A stretch of 64,000 nucleotides of DNA from DATFVA01 sp963745945 (GCA_963745945.1 CAVUZG010000004.1:1922001-1986000), one strand, 5' to 3'. Positions 53,974 to 63,626 are shown, numbered from the stretch's first letter. Numbers and translations are program-made. The notes: a model not told the origin generated them from the letters alone.

Positions 53974-54798
53974 ATGAAGGGTTTAATAGATTTTCTGAAT
54001 GTACTTCTTCCCGTTTTGTACATAACAACTTTCATATTCTATTATATAGATTTTATGAAGGGGGGAAAAGTAGTAGCAAATTCCAAGAGAGTGCTGCTTT
54101 TTTTAACACTGATTTTTCATTTGTTCTATCTACTTTTCAGAACACTATATTTTGAACATCCACCTATAACAAATGTTTTTGAAATTTTTACTGTGCTTGC
54201 CTTCGCTGTAGGCTTTTCATATTTCATTCTTGAACTTGTTACTGATGTAAGGGGCACAGGATTATTCATAATAGTTATTTCAATTCTGTTTCAGCTTATA
54301 TCTTCATTTTTTATTCAGGATCTTGTAGCAGTTAAAGATGTTCTTAAAAGTAATCTTCTTGGCATCCATGTTTTCAGTGCGCTTCTTGGTTATTCTGCAA
54401 TTACAATCTCTGCTGTTTATGGTTTTCTCTATTTAATCCTTTATAAAGAAATTAAGCTGAATAAATTTGGATTGGTCTTTAACCGTCTGCCCAGCCTTGA
54501 AGTTCTGGAGGTATTAAGTTTTTATTCAGCAGTAATAGGTTTTATACTTCTTACAATTGCAATTATTATCGGAATTATCTGGCTGCCTAAAGCATTCCCT
54601 AAATTTTCTTATGCCGATCCAAAACTTATCGGAACATCAATTGTCTGGATTTTATACGGTACGGGCATAACAAGCAAAGTTTTCGGAAAATGGCGCGGCA
54701 AAAAAGTTGTTTTGCTATCAATTATCGGTTTTGTTCTTGCCATTGCATCAACAATGCTGACAAATTTTTTGGCTCAGAGTTTTCATTCTTTTTATTAA
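53974..54798 (+). CDS. HemX/CcsA-type cytochrome c assembly-like membrane protein
   Basis: A 274-residue polytopic protein with about eight hydrophobic helices and His residues in the CcsA-like core (LFHLFYLLFRTLYFEHPPIT, LGIHVFSALLGYSAI). The Trp-rich WWD haem-handling motif of CcsA is replaced by a region around FSYADPKLIG, as in HemX proteins. In Bacillus HemX lies beside hemA and affects glutamyl-tRNA reductase levels. Here too it lies 6 bp upstream of hemA, which supports the HemX reading over a cytochrome c ligase role. Confidence 0.85.
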   Translation: MKGLIDFLNVLLPVLYITTFIFYYIDFMKGGKVVANSKRVLLFLTLIFHLFYLLFRTLYFEHPPITNVFEIFTVLAFAVGFSYFILELVTDVRGTGLFIIVISILFQLISSFFIQDLVAVKDVLKSNLLGIHVFSALLGYSAITISAVYGFLYLILYKEIKLNKFGLVFNRLPSLEVLEVLSFYSAVIGFILLTIAIIIGIIWLPKAFPKFSYADPKLIGTSIVWILYGTGITSKVFGKWRGKKVVLLSIIGFVLAIASTMLTNFLAQSFHSFY

Positions 54799-54804
54799 GC
54801 CGAT

Positions 54805-56094
54805 ATGAATTTATCCGCAATATCAATAAACCATCATTCTGCTTCTGTTGAGTTGAGAGAAGCTCTTCATTTAAGTAATGAAGAGATCGCAGAACTGGTT
54901 TCAAAAATAAAAGGAACTGTATTTGCAGAAGGGCTGGTTATCTCTACCTGTAACCGCACTGAAATTTATGGGTTCCCCGCAAACAATAAATTAACTATTC
55001 AGGACGTTCAGAAAGTACTGATTGATCATAAATCTGTTCCCGATTTTTCATCAGAAAATTTTCAGGCTTACCATTCTTTTTCAGCTATCGAACATTTGTT
55101 CCGTGTTGCAACCGGGATTGATTCATTACTGATTGGCGATAACCAGATTTTCAAACAGGTTAAGGATTCTTTCCAGCTTGCTGAAGATCTTAATTTTTCA
55201 GGCGTTCTCTCTAAAAGAATATTTGACGCTGCTATTAAAGCGGGCAGGCGGGCAATAAGTGAAACTGAAATAAGTGAGGGTGCCGTTACCGTTAGCTACG
55301 CGGCTGTACAGTTGATAGAAAAAATATTTTCAAACCTCAGTAAAAAGTCTGCGCTTGTAATTGGAGCCGGGGAAACCGGTGAGATTGCAGCCAAACATTT
55401 GCGTGACAGGGGAATCGGAAGACTTGCAATTACCAACCGTACAATAGACAAAGCGGAAAACCTGGCAACGTCCCTTAATGGTAAAATAATTCCCTTCGGT
55501 AATTTTAAGGACTACATTTTTGACTATGACATAATTATAAGTGCTACAAGTGCACCGGGACTTGTCCTTTCCAAAACAGATATTGAAGCTGCAATGAAGC
55601 GCAGAAGTTATTCATCAATGGTGTTAATGGATATTGCTATTCCCCGTGATATTGATCCTGCATCGAAGAAAATCGATTACGTTTTCTACCACGATATTGA
55701 TTCCTTAAACATTATTGTTGAGCAGAACCTTTCGAAAAGAAGAGATGAAATACCAAAAGTTGAAAAAATAATTAAAGAAGAACTCGATGCACTGATGAAC
55801 TGGTATAATTCCCTTGAAGCAGGTCCCACAATTAAATCGCTTCGGGATTTATTTGAAAATGTACGTGCTGAAGAAGTTGAAAAGAACAAAAATCGCTTCA
55901 CAGAAGATGACCAGGAAAAACTTGACATCATAACAAAGAGAATAATTAATAAAATTCTCCACCAGCCGATGGTTGAATTAAAAAAACTTTCCGGTGAAGG
56001 AACTGCCGGAGATGAAATGGCAACAAGAATTAGTATAATCCGCGAAATGTTCGGAATAGATAAATCAAATAATAAAGAAGAAAAACCAGAATAA
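54805..56094 (+). CDS. hemA: Glutamyl-tRNA reductase
   Basis: A 429-residue NADPH-dependent reductase that makes glutamate-1-semialdehyde from Glu-tRNA in the C5 route to haem. The catalytic Cys lies in VISTCNRTEIYGFP. Other marks are GIDSLLIGDNQIFKQVKDSF, the NADPH loop VIGAGETGEIAAKHLRDRG, and the C-terminal dimerisation helix. The length is normal. It starts 6 bp after the HemX-like gene and leads directly to hemC. Confidence 0.96.
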   Translation: MNLSAISINHHSASVELREALHLSNEEIAELVSKIKGTVFAEGLVISTCNRTEIYGFPANNKLTIQDVQKVLIDHKSVPDFSSENFQAYHSFSAIEHLFRVATGIDSLLIGDNQIFKQVKDSFQLAEDLNFSGVLSKRIFDAAIKAGRRAISETEISEGAVTVSYAAVQLIEKIFSNLSKKSALVIGAGETGEIAAKHLRDRGIGRLAITNRTIDKAENLATSLNGKIIPFGNFKDYIFDYDIIISATSAPGLVLSKTDIEAAMKRRSYSSMVLMDIAIPRDIDPASKKIDYVFYHDIDSLNIIVEQNLSKRRDEIPKVEKIIKEELDALMNWYNSLEAGPTIKSLRDLFENVRAEEVEKNKNRFTEDDQEKLDIITKRIINKILHQPMVELKKLSGEGTAGDEMATRISIIREMFGIDKSNNKEEKPE

Positions 56095-56109
56095 TTTTCA
56101 GGACAGAAA

Positions 56110-57051
56110 TTGAAACAAAAAATCGTTATCGGATCAAGAGGAAGTGACCTTGCTTTATGGCAGGCAAACTTTGTAAAGAGAGAATTGGAAAAACGAAATA
56201 GGAATCTTTCTGTTGAAATTAAGATAATTAAAACCAAGGGTGATAAAATACTTGATGTTGCTCTTTCCAAGATCGGTGATAAAAGTTTATTTACAAAAGA
56301 GCTTGAAGTTGAACTGCTTAAAAAAAGAGTTGATCTGGCAGTCCATAGTTTAAAAGATTTGCAAACACAATTACCCGAAGGATTAAAACTTGCAGCTGTT
56401 TCTAAACGACATCCGGTTGAAGATGTTCTAATTGCACGCAAAAAAGGAACAACAATTCATTCAATTAAAGAGAATGGCGTTATTGCAACCGGCTCATTAA
56501 GAAGAAGATCGCAGTTACTCCACCTTCGTCCCGACCTTACAATTCACGATTTACGCGGAAACGTTCCCTCCCGTATAAAAAAGTTTCTTGATTCTGACTG
56601 GGACGGAATTATTCTTGCACGCGCAGGAGTTGAAAGATTAAATCTGAAAAAACACATCTCTTCAGTAATAAATAAAGATGAGATTCTTCCTGCGGTTGGA
56701 CAGGGAGCACTTGGAATTGAAATTCATTCGGATAATAAAATTGTTAATGAAATACTTCAATCAATTCATCACGAGGAAACATACAAAGCTGTGCTTGCAG
56801 AGAGAGCTTTTTTAAGAAGACTTGAAGGCGGCTGCCAGGTTCCGATAGGAGCATTTGCAGAAGTTAAGTCCAATGGAATTTATCTCGATGGCCTGGTCGG
56901 GGCGGTTGACGGCACCCTGACTTTCCGAAAAAAAGTACGAGGCAGCAGTAAAGAACCTGAAAAGGTAGGCAAAGCACTTGCAAACGATTTAATAAAAGCA
57001 GGTGCAAAAGAAATTTTAGATGAAATCTATAAAAACGAGAGGGCGAAATGA
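56110..57051 (+). CDS. hemC: Porphobilinogen deaminase (hydroxymethylbilane synthase)
   Basis: A 313-residue enzyme joining four porphobilinogens. Key stretches are KIVIGSRGSDLALWQANFVK, DLAVHSLKDLQTQLPEGLKL, LRRRSQLLHLRPDL and LPAVGQGALGIE. The dipyrromethane-carrying Cys is in LEGGCQVPIGAF. It appears to use a TTG start at 56110, 15 bp after hemA. It overlaps the next gene by 4 bp (ATGA). Confidence 0.96.
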   Translation: MKQKIVIGSRGSDLALWQANFVKRELEKRNRNLSVEIKIIKTKGDKILDVALSKIGDKSLFTKELEVELLKKRVDLAVHSLKDLQTQLPEGLKLAAVSKRHPVEDVLIARKKGTTIHSIKENGVIATGSLRRRSQLLHLRPDLTIHDLRGNVPSRIKKFLDSDWDGIILARAGVERLNLKKHISSVINKDEILPAVGQGALGIEIHSDNKIVNEILQSIHHEETYKAVLAERAFLRRLEGGCQVPIGAFAEVKSNGIYLDGLVGAVDGTLTFRKKVRGSSKEPEKVGKALANDLIKAGAKEILDEIYKNERAK

Positions 57052-57657
57052 AAGTTTACTCTAAAGTGAAAATTCTTGTAACCGGTTTTGCACTTATCAG
57101 TGCTGTTACTATTTATTCATGTTCCTGCAGCTGTACTGATTCCCAATCGACGGTTCCTGACCAGGTTCTTAAAAACTCCAACAAATTTATTGTCTCAAAA
57201 GTTGGTCAGGATTATTTTGATAAATACATAAAACCGGATTTCCAAAACACAAAAAAAATCCGCTCTCAATATGAAATGGTTTACAGTTTTAATATTCCCG
57301 ATAAACCTTACGTTGATACCAAAATAAAATTTTCAGTAGACAGCACAGGAAATATTTTAAATAAAGAAAATATTGTCGGTCTGCCTGATTGTCTTTCCAA
57401 TCCTGATAAATGTGAATTTAACATTAATGAAGAACGTGCAAAACAAATTGCAAAACAAAATGATTTCAAAGGACGGAATAAAAGACTGGAAAGTTGAATT
57501 CAAGTGGGAACCTAAATACAACCAGTACGTCTGGAGCATTCTTTCCACATTTGAAGAATCACAGGGCTCGTTCGGTTTCCGCGGGAATGGCGAAGTTATG
57601 TTAATCGATCCAAATTCCGGTGAGGTTCTTTCAAAAGATACCTGGAGAGTGATGTAA
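57048..57657 (+). CDS. Small exported lipoprotein-like protein in the hem operon (frameshifted)
   Basis: About 202 residues read across two frames. It has a signal segment (VKILVTGFALISAVTIYSCS) with Cys residues around 25-29 suited to a lipobox or disulfides. The body is charged and shows no domain I recognise, apart from a PepSY-like feel in the tail (WKVEFKWEPKYNQYVWSI, VMLIDPNSGEVLSKDTW). The first frame ends at 57497. Removing one G in caaaggacgg (near 57471) restores the second part to 57657. It sits between hemC and the TetR-hemD fusion, overlapping hemC, so it is co-transcribed with haem genes. Confidence 0.7.
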
Positions 57658-57670
57658 TAGGGTTAAGAGA

Positions 57671-59074
57671 ATGATTGTTAAAGCAAAAAGACAAAACAGT
57701 AAAATCTTAAAACGCGGAAAAATAATTGAAGCCGCCTCGCTTCTTTTCTCCCGTAATAATTATCATGAAGTAATGATGGAAGATGTTGCAAGACTGGCAT
57801 CACTGGCAAAGGGAACAGTATACAACTATTTCACATCAAAGGAAGAACTTTATTTTTCTATAATGCGGCAAAGGATGGAGAAATTAATTTCTTCACTTAA
57901 AAATAAAATTGCCGATGAAAAAACAAGTATAGATTCATTGCATTCCTTCATCATTCATACTTATATGTTTATGATGAAATACCAGACCTTCTTCCTGATG
58001 TACCAGAAAGAATCTCTGAAGGCTGAAAATGAAATTTGCTCTGAACTCTGTGCTATGGAAAAAGACCTTAAAGGAATGTTGAAGAGAATAATTAAAACCG
58101 GGAAGCATGAAAACCTTTTCAGGGAAATAGATGAAGACTTTGCTGTTGATCTTATACTCGGCAGTATTTATGGTTCTGCTGCAAGAGGAATAGAAAAAAA
58201 ATACACCGAAGAAGAAATGATTAAAGACAGAGAGAGAGTTTACGAGTTTGTGGTTACCGGATTGTTTTCCGGGTTTGACAGCAACCAGCTTTTACCTCTT
58301 AAAAACAAAACGATTGTAATAACACGAACACTTGAACAGTCAAAAGAATCTGCAGAAATTTTTCAGAAGCTCGGTGCTGAAGTATTAACATTTCCCACTC
58401 TCGAAATTACTTCTCCTGATTCATGGAAAGAATTTGACAACGTTGTAACCAGACAATCGAAAATTGATTTTATTATTTTCACATCTGCACATTCAGTTAA
58501 AATGTTTGTTAAAAGGTGTGAGGAGCTTTCACTTAAATTTGATTTCAACAGGATAAAAGTAATTGCTGTCGGAAGTAAAACATCGGTGGTTTGCGGAAAG
58601 AATAATGTCCCGGTTCATATTATTCCAAAAGAATTCAGCGGTGAAGGAGTAATTGATGAACTGGCTGATTATGATTTAAAAGGCAAAATTATTTTTATTC
58701 CCCGCTCAGCAATAGGCAGAGAAGAACTGCCCGAAGGTCTCAAAAAAAGAGGGGCAAAAATTAAAACTGCTTCTGTTTATAACATTGATCTTCCTTCTGA
58801 TGAAAATATACGTGAGTATAAAGAAAAGCTAAAGAATAGTAACCCCGATTTATTTGTATTTACCAGTCCTTCTACTTTTCAGAATTTCCTGGAAATTCAG
58901 AACATAATAGATCCTGTCAGATATTTTTCCAGATACGATGTTGCTGTAATCGGGCCTACAACAAAAGCCGCGCTTGAAAAGAAAAAAGTCAGAGTAAATA
59001 TTATTCCCAAAGAATATACAATTGATGGACTTGTAAATTCTATTGTTGATTATTATCAAACGGAGAAAAATTGA
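57671..59074 (+). CDS. hemD: TetR-type regulator fused to uroporphyrinogen-III synthase (HemD)
   Basis: A single 467-residue frame with two domains. Residues ~1-200 are a TetR/AcrR regulator: helix-turn-helix IIEAASLLFSRNNYHEVMME, DVARLASLAKGTVYNYFTSK, EEL, then a helical ligand/dimer domain with the family motif ILGSIYGSAARGIEKK. Residues ~211-467 are HemD, the cosynthetase that closes uroporphyrinogen III: IVITRTLEQSKESAEIFQKL, FIIFTSAHSVKMFV, VIAVGSKTSVVCG, IIFIPRSAIGREELPEGL, FVFTSPSTFQNFLE, VAVIGPTTKAALEK. No ATG lies near the junction. It overlaps hemE by 4 bp. The enzymatic position in the pathway is filled only by this gene here. Confidence 0.92.
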   Translation: MIVKAKRQNSKILKRGKIIEAASLLFSRNNYHEVMMEDVARLASLAKGTVYNYFTSKEELYFSIMRQRMEKLISSLKNKIADEKTSIDSLHSFIIHTYMFMMKYQTFFLMYQKESLKAENEICSELCAMEKDLKGMLKRIIKTGKHENLFREIDEDFAVDLILGSIYGSAARGIEKKYTEEEMIKDRERVYEFVVTGLFSGFDSNQLLPLKNKTIVITRTLEQSKESAEIFQKLGAEVLTFPTLEITSPDSWKEFDNVVTRQSKIDFIIFTSAHSVKMFVKRCEELSLKFDFNRIKVIAVGSKTSVVCGKNNVPVHIIPKEFSGEGVIDELADYDLKGKIIFIPRSAIGREELPEGLKKRGAKIKTASVYNIDLPSDENIREYKEKLKNSNPDLFVFTSPSTFQNFLEIQNIIDPVRYFSRYDVAVIGPTTKAALEKKKVRVNIIPKEYTIDGLVNSIVDYYQTEKN

Positions 59075-60095
59075 GTGTCTTAAAAAATGATTTATTCCTG
59101 AGAGCATGTAGAAGAGAACCGGTTGAAAGAACTCCGATCTGGATTATGCGACAGGCCGGAAGATATTTACCCGAATACCGTGCAGTAAGAGAAAAAGCCG
59201 ATTTCCTTACCATGTGCAAAACTCCCGAGCTTGCTGCAGAAGTTACAATTCAGCCGGTTGATATTAATTGGTGTTGATGCAGCAATAATATTTCTCGGAT
59301 ATACTTGTGATTCCCGAAGCAATGGGAATGAAACTCGAAATGCACGAAGGCAGGGGACCAATTTTTCATAACCCGGTAAGAGATGAAGAGAGTGCAAAAG
59401 CATTAAAGAAAATTGAACCTGAAAAAGATTTGAAATATGTACTCGATGCTGTTAGTCTCACAAAGAAAGAGCTTGACGGCAGAGTTCCGTTAATCGGGTT
59501 CAGCGGATCGCCGTGGACATTGCTTACTTATATGGTTGAAGGAAGAGGTTCGAAGAATTTTGCCCACGTTAAAAAATTAATTTATAATAATCCAAAACTT
59601 GCTCATGATCTTCTTGCCCAAATTACTGATGCCGTTGCGGGATATCTTTCAGCAAAATTAGAAGCTGGTGTAAATGCTGTCCAGATTTTTGATACCTGGG
59701 GAGGTATTCTTTCTCAACACGATTTTAAGGAATTTTCTTTAGCATATATCGAACAGGTTATTTCAAAACTGAAAAGAAAGAATGAGCCTGTTATAGTTTT
59801 TGCGAAAGGTGTTCATTTTAATTTGAATGCACTAGCCAACTGCGGTGCCGATGTTCTCGGTCTGGACTGGACAATGGATATTGGTGAAGTAAGAAAAGTT
59901 GTTGGAAATAAAGTTGCATTACAGGGCAATCTTGATCCGACTGTTTTATATGCAGATAAAGCCGTAATTAAAAGTGAAGCTAAACAAGTGCTTGAATCTT
60001 TTGGAAACGGTTCTGGGCATATTTTTAATCTGGGTCACGGAATACTTCCAGATGTGAAACCTGAAAATGCAAAAGCACTTGTTCTGGAATGGTAA
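59071..60095 (+). CDS. hemE: Uroporphyrinogen decarboxylase (two frameshifts)
   Basis: About 341 residues. It starts at TTG 59071, overlapping the hemD stop as TTGA. N-terminal signature: TPIWIMRQAGRYLPEYRAVR. The frame breaks after QPVDI near 59266. One extra A there and one extra C/T in tatttctcgg (near 59290) explain the loss. Corrected, it reads DIIGVDAAIIFSDILVIPEA and continues through FSGSPWTLLTYMVEG, FDTWGGILS, LGLDWTMDIG, and NLGHGILPDVKPENAKAL. The catalytic Asp lies in FSDIL. Two insertions within 25 bp in an otherwise clean gene suggest sequence error. Confidence 0.94.
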
Positions 60096-60132
60096 AAGAA
60101 GAAAGCAAATTTTTTCACCACTTAGACACGAT

Positions 60133-60519
60133 GTGAATAGAGCATACTTAAATAAATTAAGTAAAATTGTATTGGATAGTTCAATTGAAGTCCATAAAAA
60201 TTTAGGACCGGGATTATTAGAAAGCACTTACGAAGTTTGCCTGTGTAAAGAATTAGAAGCGAGGAATGTAAGATATTTAAGACAGGTTCTGTTACCTGTA
60301 AATTATAAGGGCGAATTACTTGACGCTGAATACAAAATAGATGTGCTTGTTGAAAATGAATTAATACTTGAATTAAAATCTGTAGAAATAGTTTTGCCAG
60401 TTCATTTTGCCCAGTTATTAACGTATTTGAAATTGGCTGATAAGCGACTAGGTTTACTAATAAATTTTAATGTGCCCAAACTAGTTGATGGTGTTAAAAG
60501 AATTGTGAATAATTTCTGA
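60133..60519 (+). CDS. GxxExxY family protein (PD-(D/E)XK fold)
   Basis: 129 residues from the GTG at 60133 (VNRAYLNKLSKIVLDSSIEV); the frame runs back into hemE but the family begins at about this point. The name-giving motif is GPGLLESTYEVCL. A nuclease-like core follows: YKIDVLVENELILELKSVE (Asp ... Glu-x-Lys). Function is unknown; such genes occur sporadically and are often embedded in short repeats. Here it sits between hemE and hemN, flanked by imperfect direct repeats (60110-60133 and 60547-60571). It looks like an insertion into the operon. Confidence 0.88.
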   Translation: MNRAYLNKLSKIVLDSSIEVHKNLGPGLLESTYEVCLCKELEARNVRYLRQVLLPVNYKGELLDAEYKIDVLVENELILELKSVEIVLPVHFAQLLTYLKLADKRLGLLINFNVPKLVDGVKRIVNNF

Positions 60520-60573
60520 CTTTGCGTCATAGCGCCTTTGCGGTTATTTTTTTCACCGCAAAGGCACAAAGTC
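60518..60573. repeat. Nested palindrome between the GxxExxY gene and hemN
   Basis: The inner 11-bp stem is GCCTTTGCGGT (60534-60544) / ACCGCAAAGGC (60555-60565). The outer arms are GACTTTG (60518-60524) / CAAAGTC (60567-60573). The hairpin lies 27 bp before the hemN start. Similar sequence occurs at 46933-46970 and, in part, upstream of the GxxExxY gene. Confidence 0.8.
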
Positions 60574-60600
60574 GCTAAGAAAGAGAAAAGGAGAAAGACA

Positions 60601-61978
60601 ATGTTTGAAGTTGATTTAAAAGAAATTTAAGAAATATGATAAGCCTGGTCCAAGGTATACAAGTTATCCGACGGCACCGCATTTCAGCGATAGTTTTACG
60701 CAGGAACAATATCTTGATGAAATTATAAAAACAAATTATGGTGAAAATCTTCCTGATCTTTCATTGTACTATCACATTCCCTTCTGCGATACTCTCTGCT
60801 ATTTCTGCGGCTGCAATATGATAGTAACACGCAACCGGGACAGAGTGAAAGAATACCTGACTTACGTAAAAAAAGAAATTGATATGCTCCGCACTTATAT
60901 TTTACCTGACAGAAAAGTTGCGCAGCTTCACTGGGGCGGAGGAACACCAACTCATTTAACTCCTGATGAAATAAACGATCTGGCTTCATACATCAATATG
61001 TCTTTCAACTTTAAAGAAGATTCTGAAAACAGCTGTGAGATTGATCCCCGTGAATTAAAAAGAGAACACCTGGAAGCATTACGCAACAACGGGTTTAACA
61101 GGATTAGCATGGGTGTTCAGGACTTTAATGAAAAAGTACAAAAAGCTGTTAACCGTATTCAGCCGGAAGACATAACTGTACAGGCAGTTAACTGGATAAG
61201 AGAACTTGGATTCTCAAGCATAAACCTTGACCTGATTTATGGACTTCCTCATCAGAGTGTTGAATCTTTTGACAAAACCGTTGATAAAATAATTGAGATC
61301 TCCCCGGACAGGATTGCAGTATTCAACTATGCACACGTTCCGTGGATGAAAAAACATATGGCACTCATTCATCCGGATGATATTCCTGCTGCCGAAGTGA
61401 AGCTTGATATCCTGAAATCCACAATTGAGAAACTAACCGGGGCTGGTTATGTATTTATAGGAATGGATCACTTTGCAAAACCCGATGATGAACTTGCAAT
61501 TGCTTTAAGAGAAAAGAAGCTCTATAGAAATTTCCAGGGATACAGCACAAACGCCGGTGCGGATATGTATTCAATGGGAATCACTTCAATCTCCCAGCTC
61601 GGAAATATCTACGCACAGAATTACAAAACGGAAAAAGAATATTTCAAATCAATAGATGAGGAAATTCTCCCCGTTGCAAAAGGTTACCGGATGAGTGAAG
61701 ATGATATAATACGCGGGTTCGTAATAATGAGACTAATGTGCGACTTTGAACTTGATTTCAAAAATGTTGAAAAGAAATTCGGAATAGATTTTAAGAAATA
61801 CTTTGTATGGGGTTTAAATAATCTTAAGGAAATGGAAGATGATAATCTTGTTGAAATAAAAGATAACCATCTTAAAGTTGCCGAAATGGGAAAGCTGCTC
61901 ATCAGAAACATTGCGATGAATTTCGATGGATACATTGAAAGGAAAGAGGACACCGCTAAGTATTCGAGAACTGTATAA
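60601..61978 (+). CDS. hemN: Oxygen-independent coproporphyrinogen-III oxidase HemN (one frameshift)
   Basis: About 459 residues from ATG 60601 with a strong AAAGGAG site. The first nine codons (MFEVDLKEI) run into a stop. Removing one T in gaaatttaag (near 60629) gives KKYDKPGPRYTSYPTAPHFS and the rest. The radical-SAM site is HIPFCDTLCYFCGCNMIVTR (CxxxCxxC plus the extra Cys), followed by WGGGTPTHL and SMGVQDFN. It acts without oxygen, fitting a facultative or anaerobic lifestyle. It completes the hemE-hemN order. A start at 60764 would delete the N-terminus and is rejected. Confidence 0.94.
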
Positions 61979-62133
61979 GCAAAATTGCAATGAATCCTGC
62001 CTGCCGGCGGTATACCGTTTAAATAATTCGGTGCAAACTTCTTTTCATCTACATCTGTTTGCCATATAATGACCGGGAAAAAATGCTTCTCTTTGGGGAA
62101 ATTGATATTTTAGATTAACCGGGAGAAAATAAA

Positions 62134-63009
62134 ATGTCAAAAAGGAAGACTGAGCGAAGTAAAAAAAGCAAAAACGAAAAACTAATTGCAAAAACCAGTA
62201 AAACCGGTGAAGATATAATTGTATTTCATACAGAGAAAATAAAGAAAAAGCATTATGAAGAGGAACTAAAAAAACTTCAGGTAGAATTAGTTAAGCTTCA
62301 GCGGTGGATCAAGCTTAAAAGATTAAAAGTAGTAGTTGTTTTTGAAGGCAGAGATGCTGCAGGTAAAGGCGGTGTAATTAAAAGAATTACCCAGTCTTTA
62401 AATCCCCGCATCTGCCGCGTTGTAGCTCTCGGAGTACCCACTGAGAGAGAAAAAACCCAATGGTATTTTCAAAGATATATTGCTCATCTGCCAGCTGCGA
62501 GTGAGATGGTTTTATTTGACCGAAGCTGGTATAACAGAGCCGGGGTTGAATGCGTTATGGGTTTTTGCACAGCAGATGAGTATAGTGAGTTCTTACGTTC
62601 CTGTCCCGAGTTTGAACGGATGCTTATCAGGTCGGGAATTATTTTAATCAAGTACTGGTTCTCTGTTTCCGACGAAGAGCAGGAGAAAAGATTCCAGGAA
62701 AGAATTGAAAACCGGGTTAAGCGATGGAAAATCAGTCCGATGGACCTTGAGTCCCGCAAAAGATGGGTTGATTATTCAAAGGCAAAAGACACTATGTTTG
62801 CTCATACCGATATAAAGCAGGCTCCCTGGTACGTTGTAAATGCAGATGATAAAAGAAGAGCAAGATTAAATTGTATCAGCCATTTACTCAGTCTCATTCC
62901 CTACAAAGACATTGAGCCCGAAAAAATTAAACTTCCGCCAAAATCAAAAAAAACCGGATATGTAAGACCGCCGGTTACAGATCAAACTATAATTCCTGAG
63001 AAATATTAA
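62134..63009 (+). CDS. ppk2: Polyphosphate kinase 2 (PPK2 family)
   Basis: A 291-residue PPK2 that transfers phosphate between polyphosphate and nucleotides. A Lys-rich N-terminus precedes VVVFEGRDAAGKGGVIKRIT (Walker A), PTEREKTQWYFQRYIAHLPA, VLFDRSWYNRAGVECVMGF (Walker B and lid), and SPMDLESRKRWVDYSKAKDT. The length and motif set fit class I PPK2 (NDP-phosphorylating), though class is only inferred. It is preceded by CGGGAGAAAA and is a single gene after the hem operon. Confidence 0.95.
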   Translation: MSKRKTERSKKSKNEKLIAKTSKTGEDIIVFHTEKIKKKHYEEELKKLQVELVKLQRWIKLKRLKVVVVFEGRDAAGKGGVIKRITQSLNPRICRVVALGVPTEREKTQWYFQRYIAHLPAASEMVLFDRSWYNRAGVECVMGFCTADEYSEFLRSCPEFERMLIRSGIILIKYWFSVSDEEQEKRFQERIENRVKRWKISPMDLESRKRWVDYSKAKDTMFAHTDIKQAPWYVVNADDKRRARLNCISHLLSLIPYKDIEPEKIKLPPKSKKTGYVRPPVTDQTIIPEKY

Positions 63010-63067
63010 GTTTGTAATTTTTTTAATCTAAAGTTTAACCAGCATACAGAATAGAAAGAAAAAACAG

Positions 63068-63626
63068 ATGCAGAAAAAGAGGACAATATTATTTAGTATA
63101 GTTGCTTTATTCGGTTTAGTTGTTTCCGGATGTTTAACAGCCGAGTATAAAGAATATACTATAAAACTTAATGATGATGGTTCCGGAAAAGCAACAATAA
63201 AGTTTATAAACTATAGTTTCGCAAATGGATGATTCAACAGATATTTCAAAAGATGATTTCAATCAGCTTATATCAGATTACATTGAAGGAGATGCTTTGC
63301 AAAACGATTTTCCCGCCGCGAAAATCATTTCTAAAAAATTGTTTGAAGAAAACGGGTATCTTTGCGGGGAAGTTAACCTAACATTTGACAGCCTTTCCTC
63401 TGTAAACTTATTTCAATTCGATAAACAAAGTCCCTACATGTCTTATGTAAACAGTTATTCCGAAACATATGTTGAGTCTAACGGTACTTATGATGAGAAT
63501 GCAATGCCGGTTGTTTTCTGGAATAAAAATATAAAGGAGCTTTATCTTAAAACTCAGATAACAGAAGTTGATGAAGACACCGGATTTGTTTCCCTTATTG
63601 ATAATTACCGAAATTGGAAAAAATAA
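63068..63626 (+). CDS. Lipoprotein of unknown function (frameshifted)
   Basis: From ATG 63068 (MQKKRTILFSIVALFG) a signal peptide ends in the lipobox LVVSGC, so it is probably lipid-anchored. The first frame stops after 54 codons in NYSFANG. Removing one T in aactatag (near 63209) gives IKFINIVSQMDDSTDISKDD, continuing to 63626. The body (about 165 residues) has NLTFDSLSSVNLFQFDKQSP and no domain that I recognise. It is downstream of PPK2 without evident link. Confidence 0.75.

Noticed and set aside
55686..56441. A 251-codon open frame on the minus strand over hemA/hemC
   Set aside because: It is fully antisense to two clear enzymes, is Ser/Phe-rich from reversed codon bias, and has no domain.
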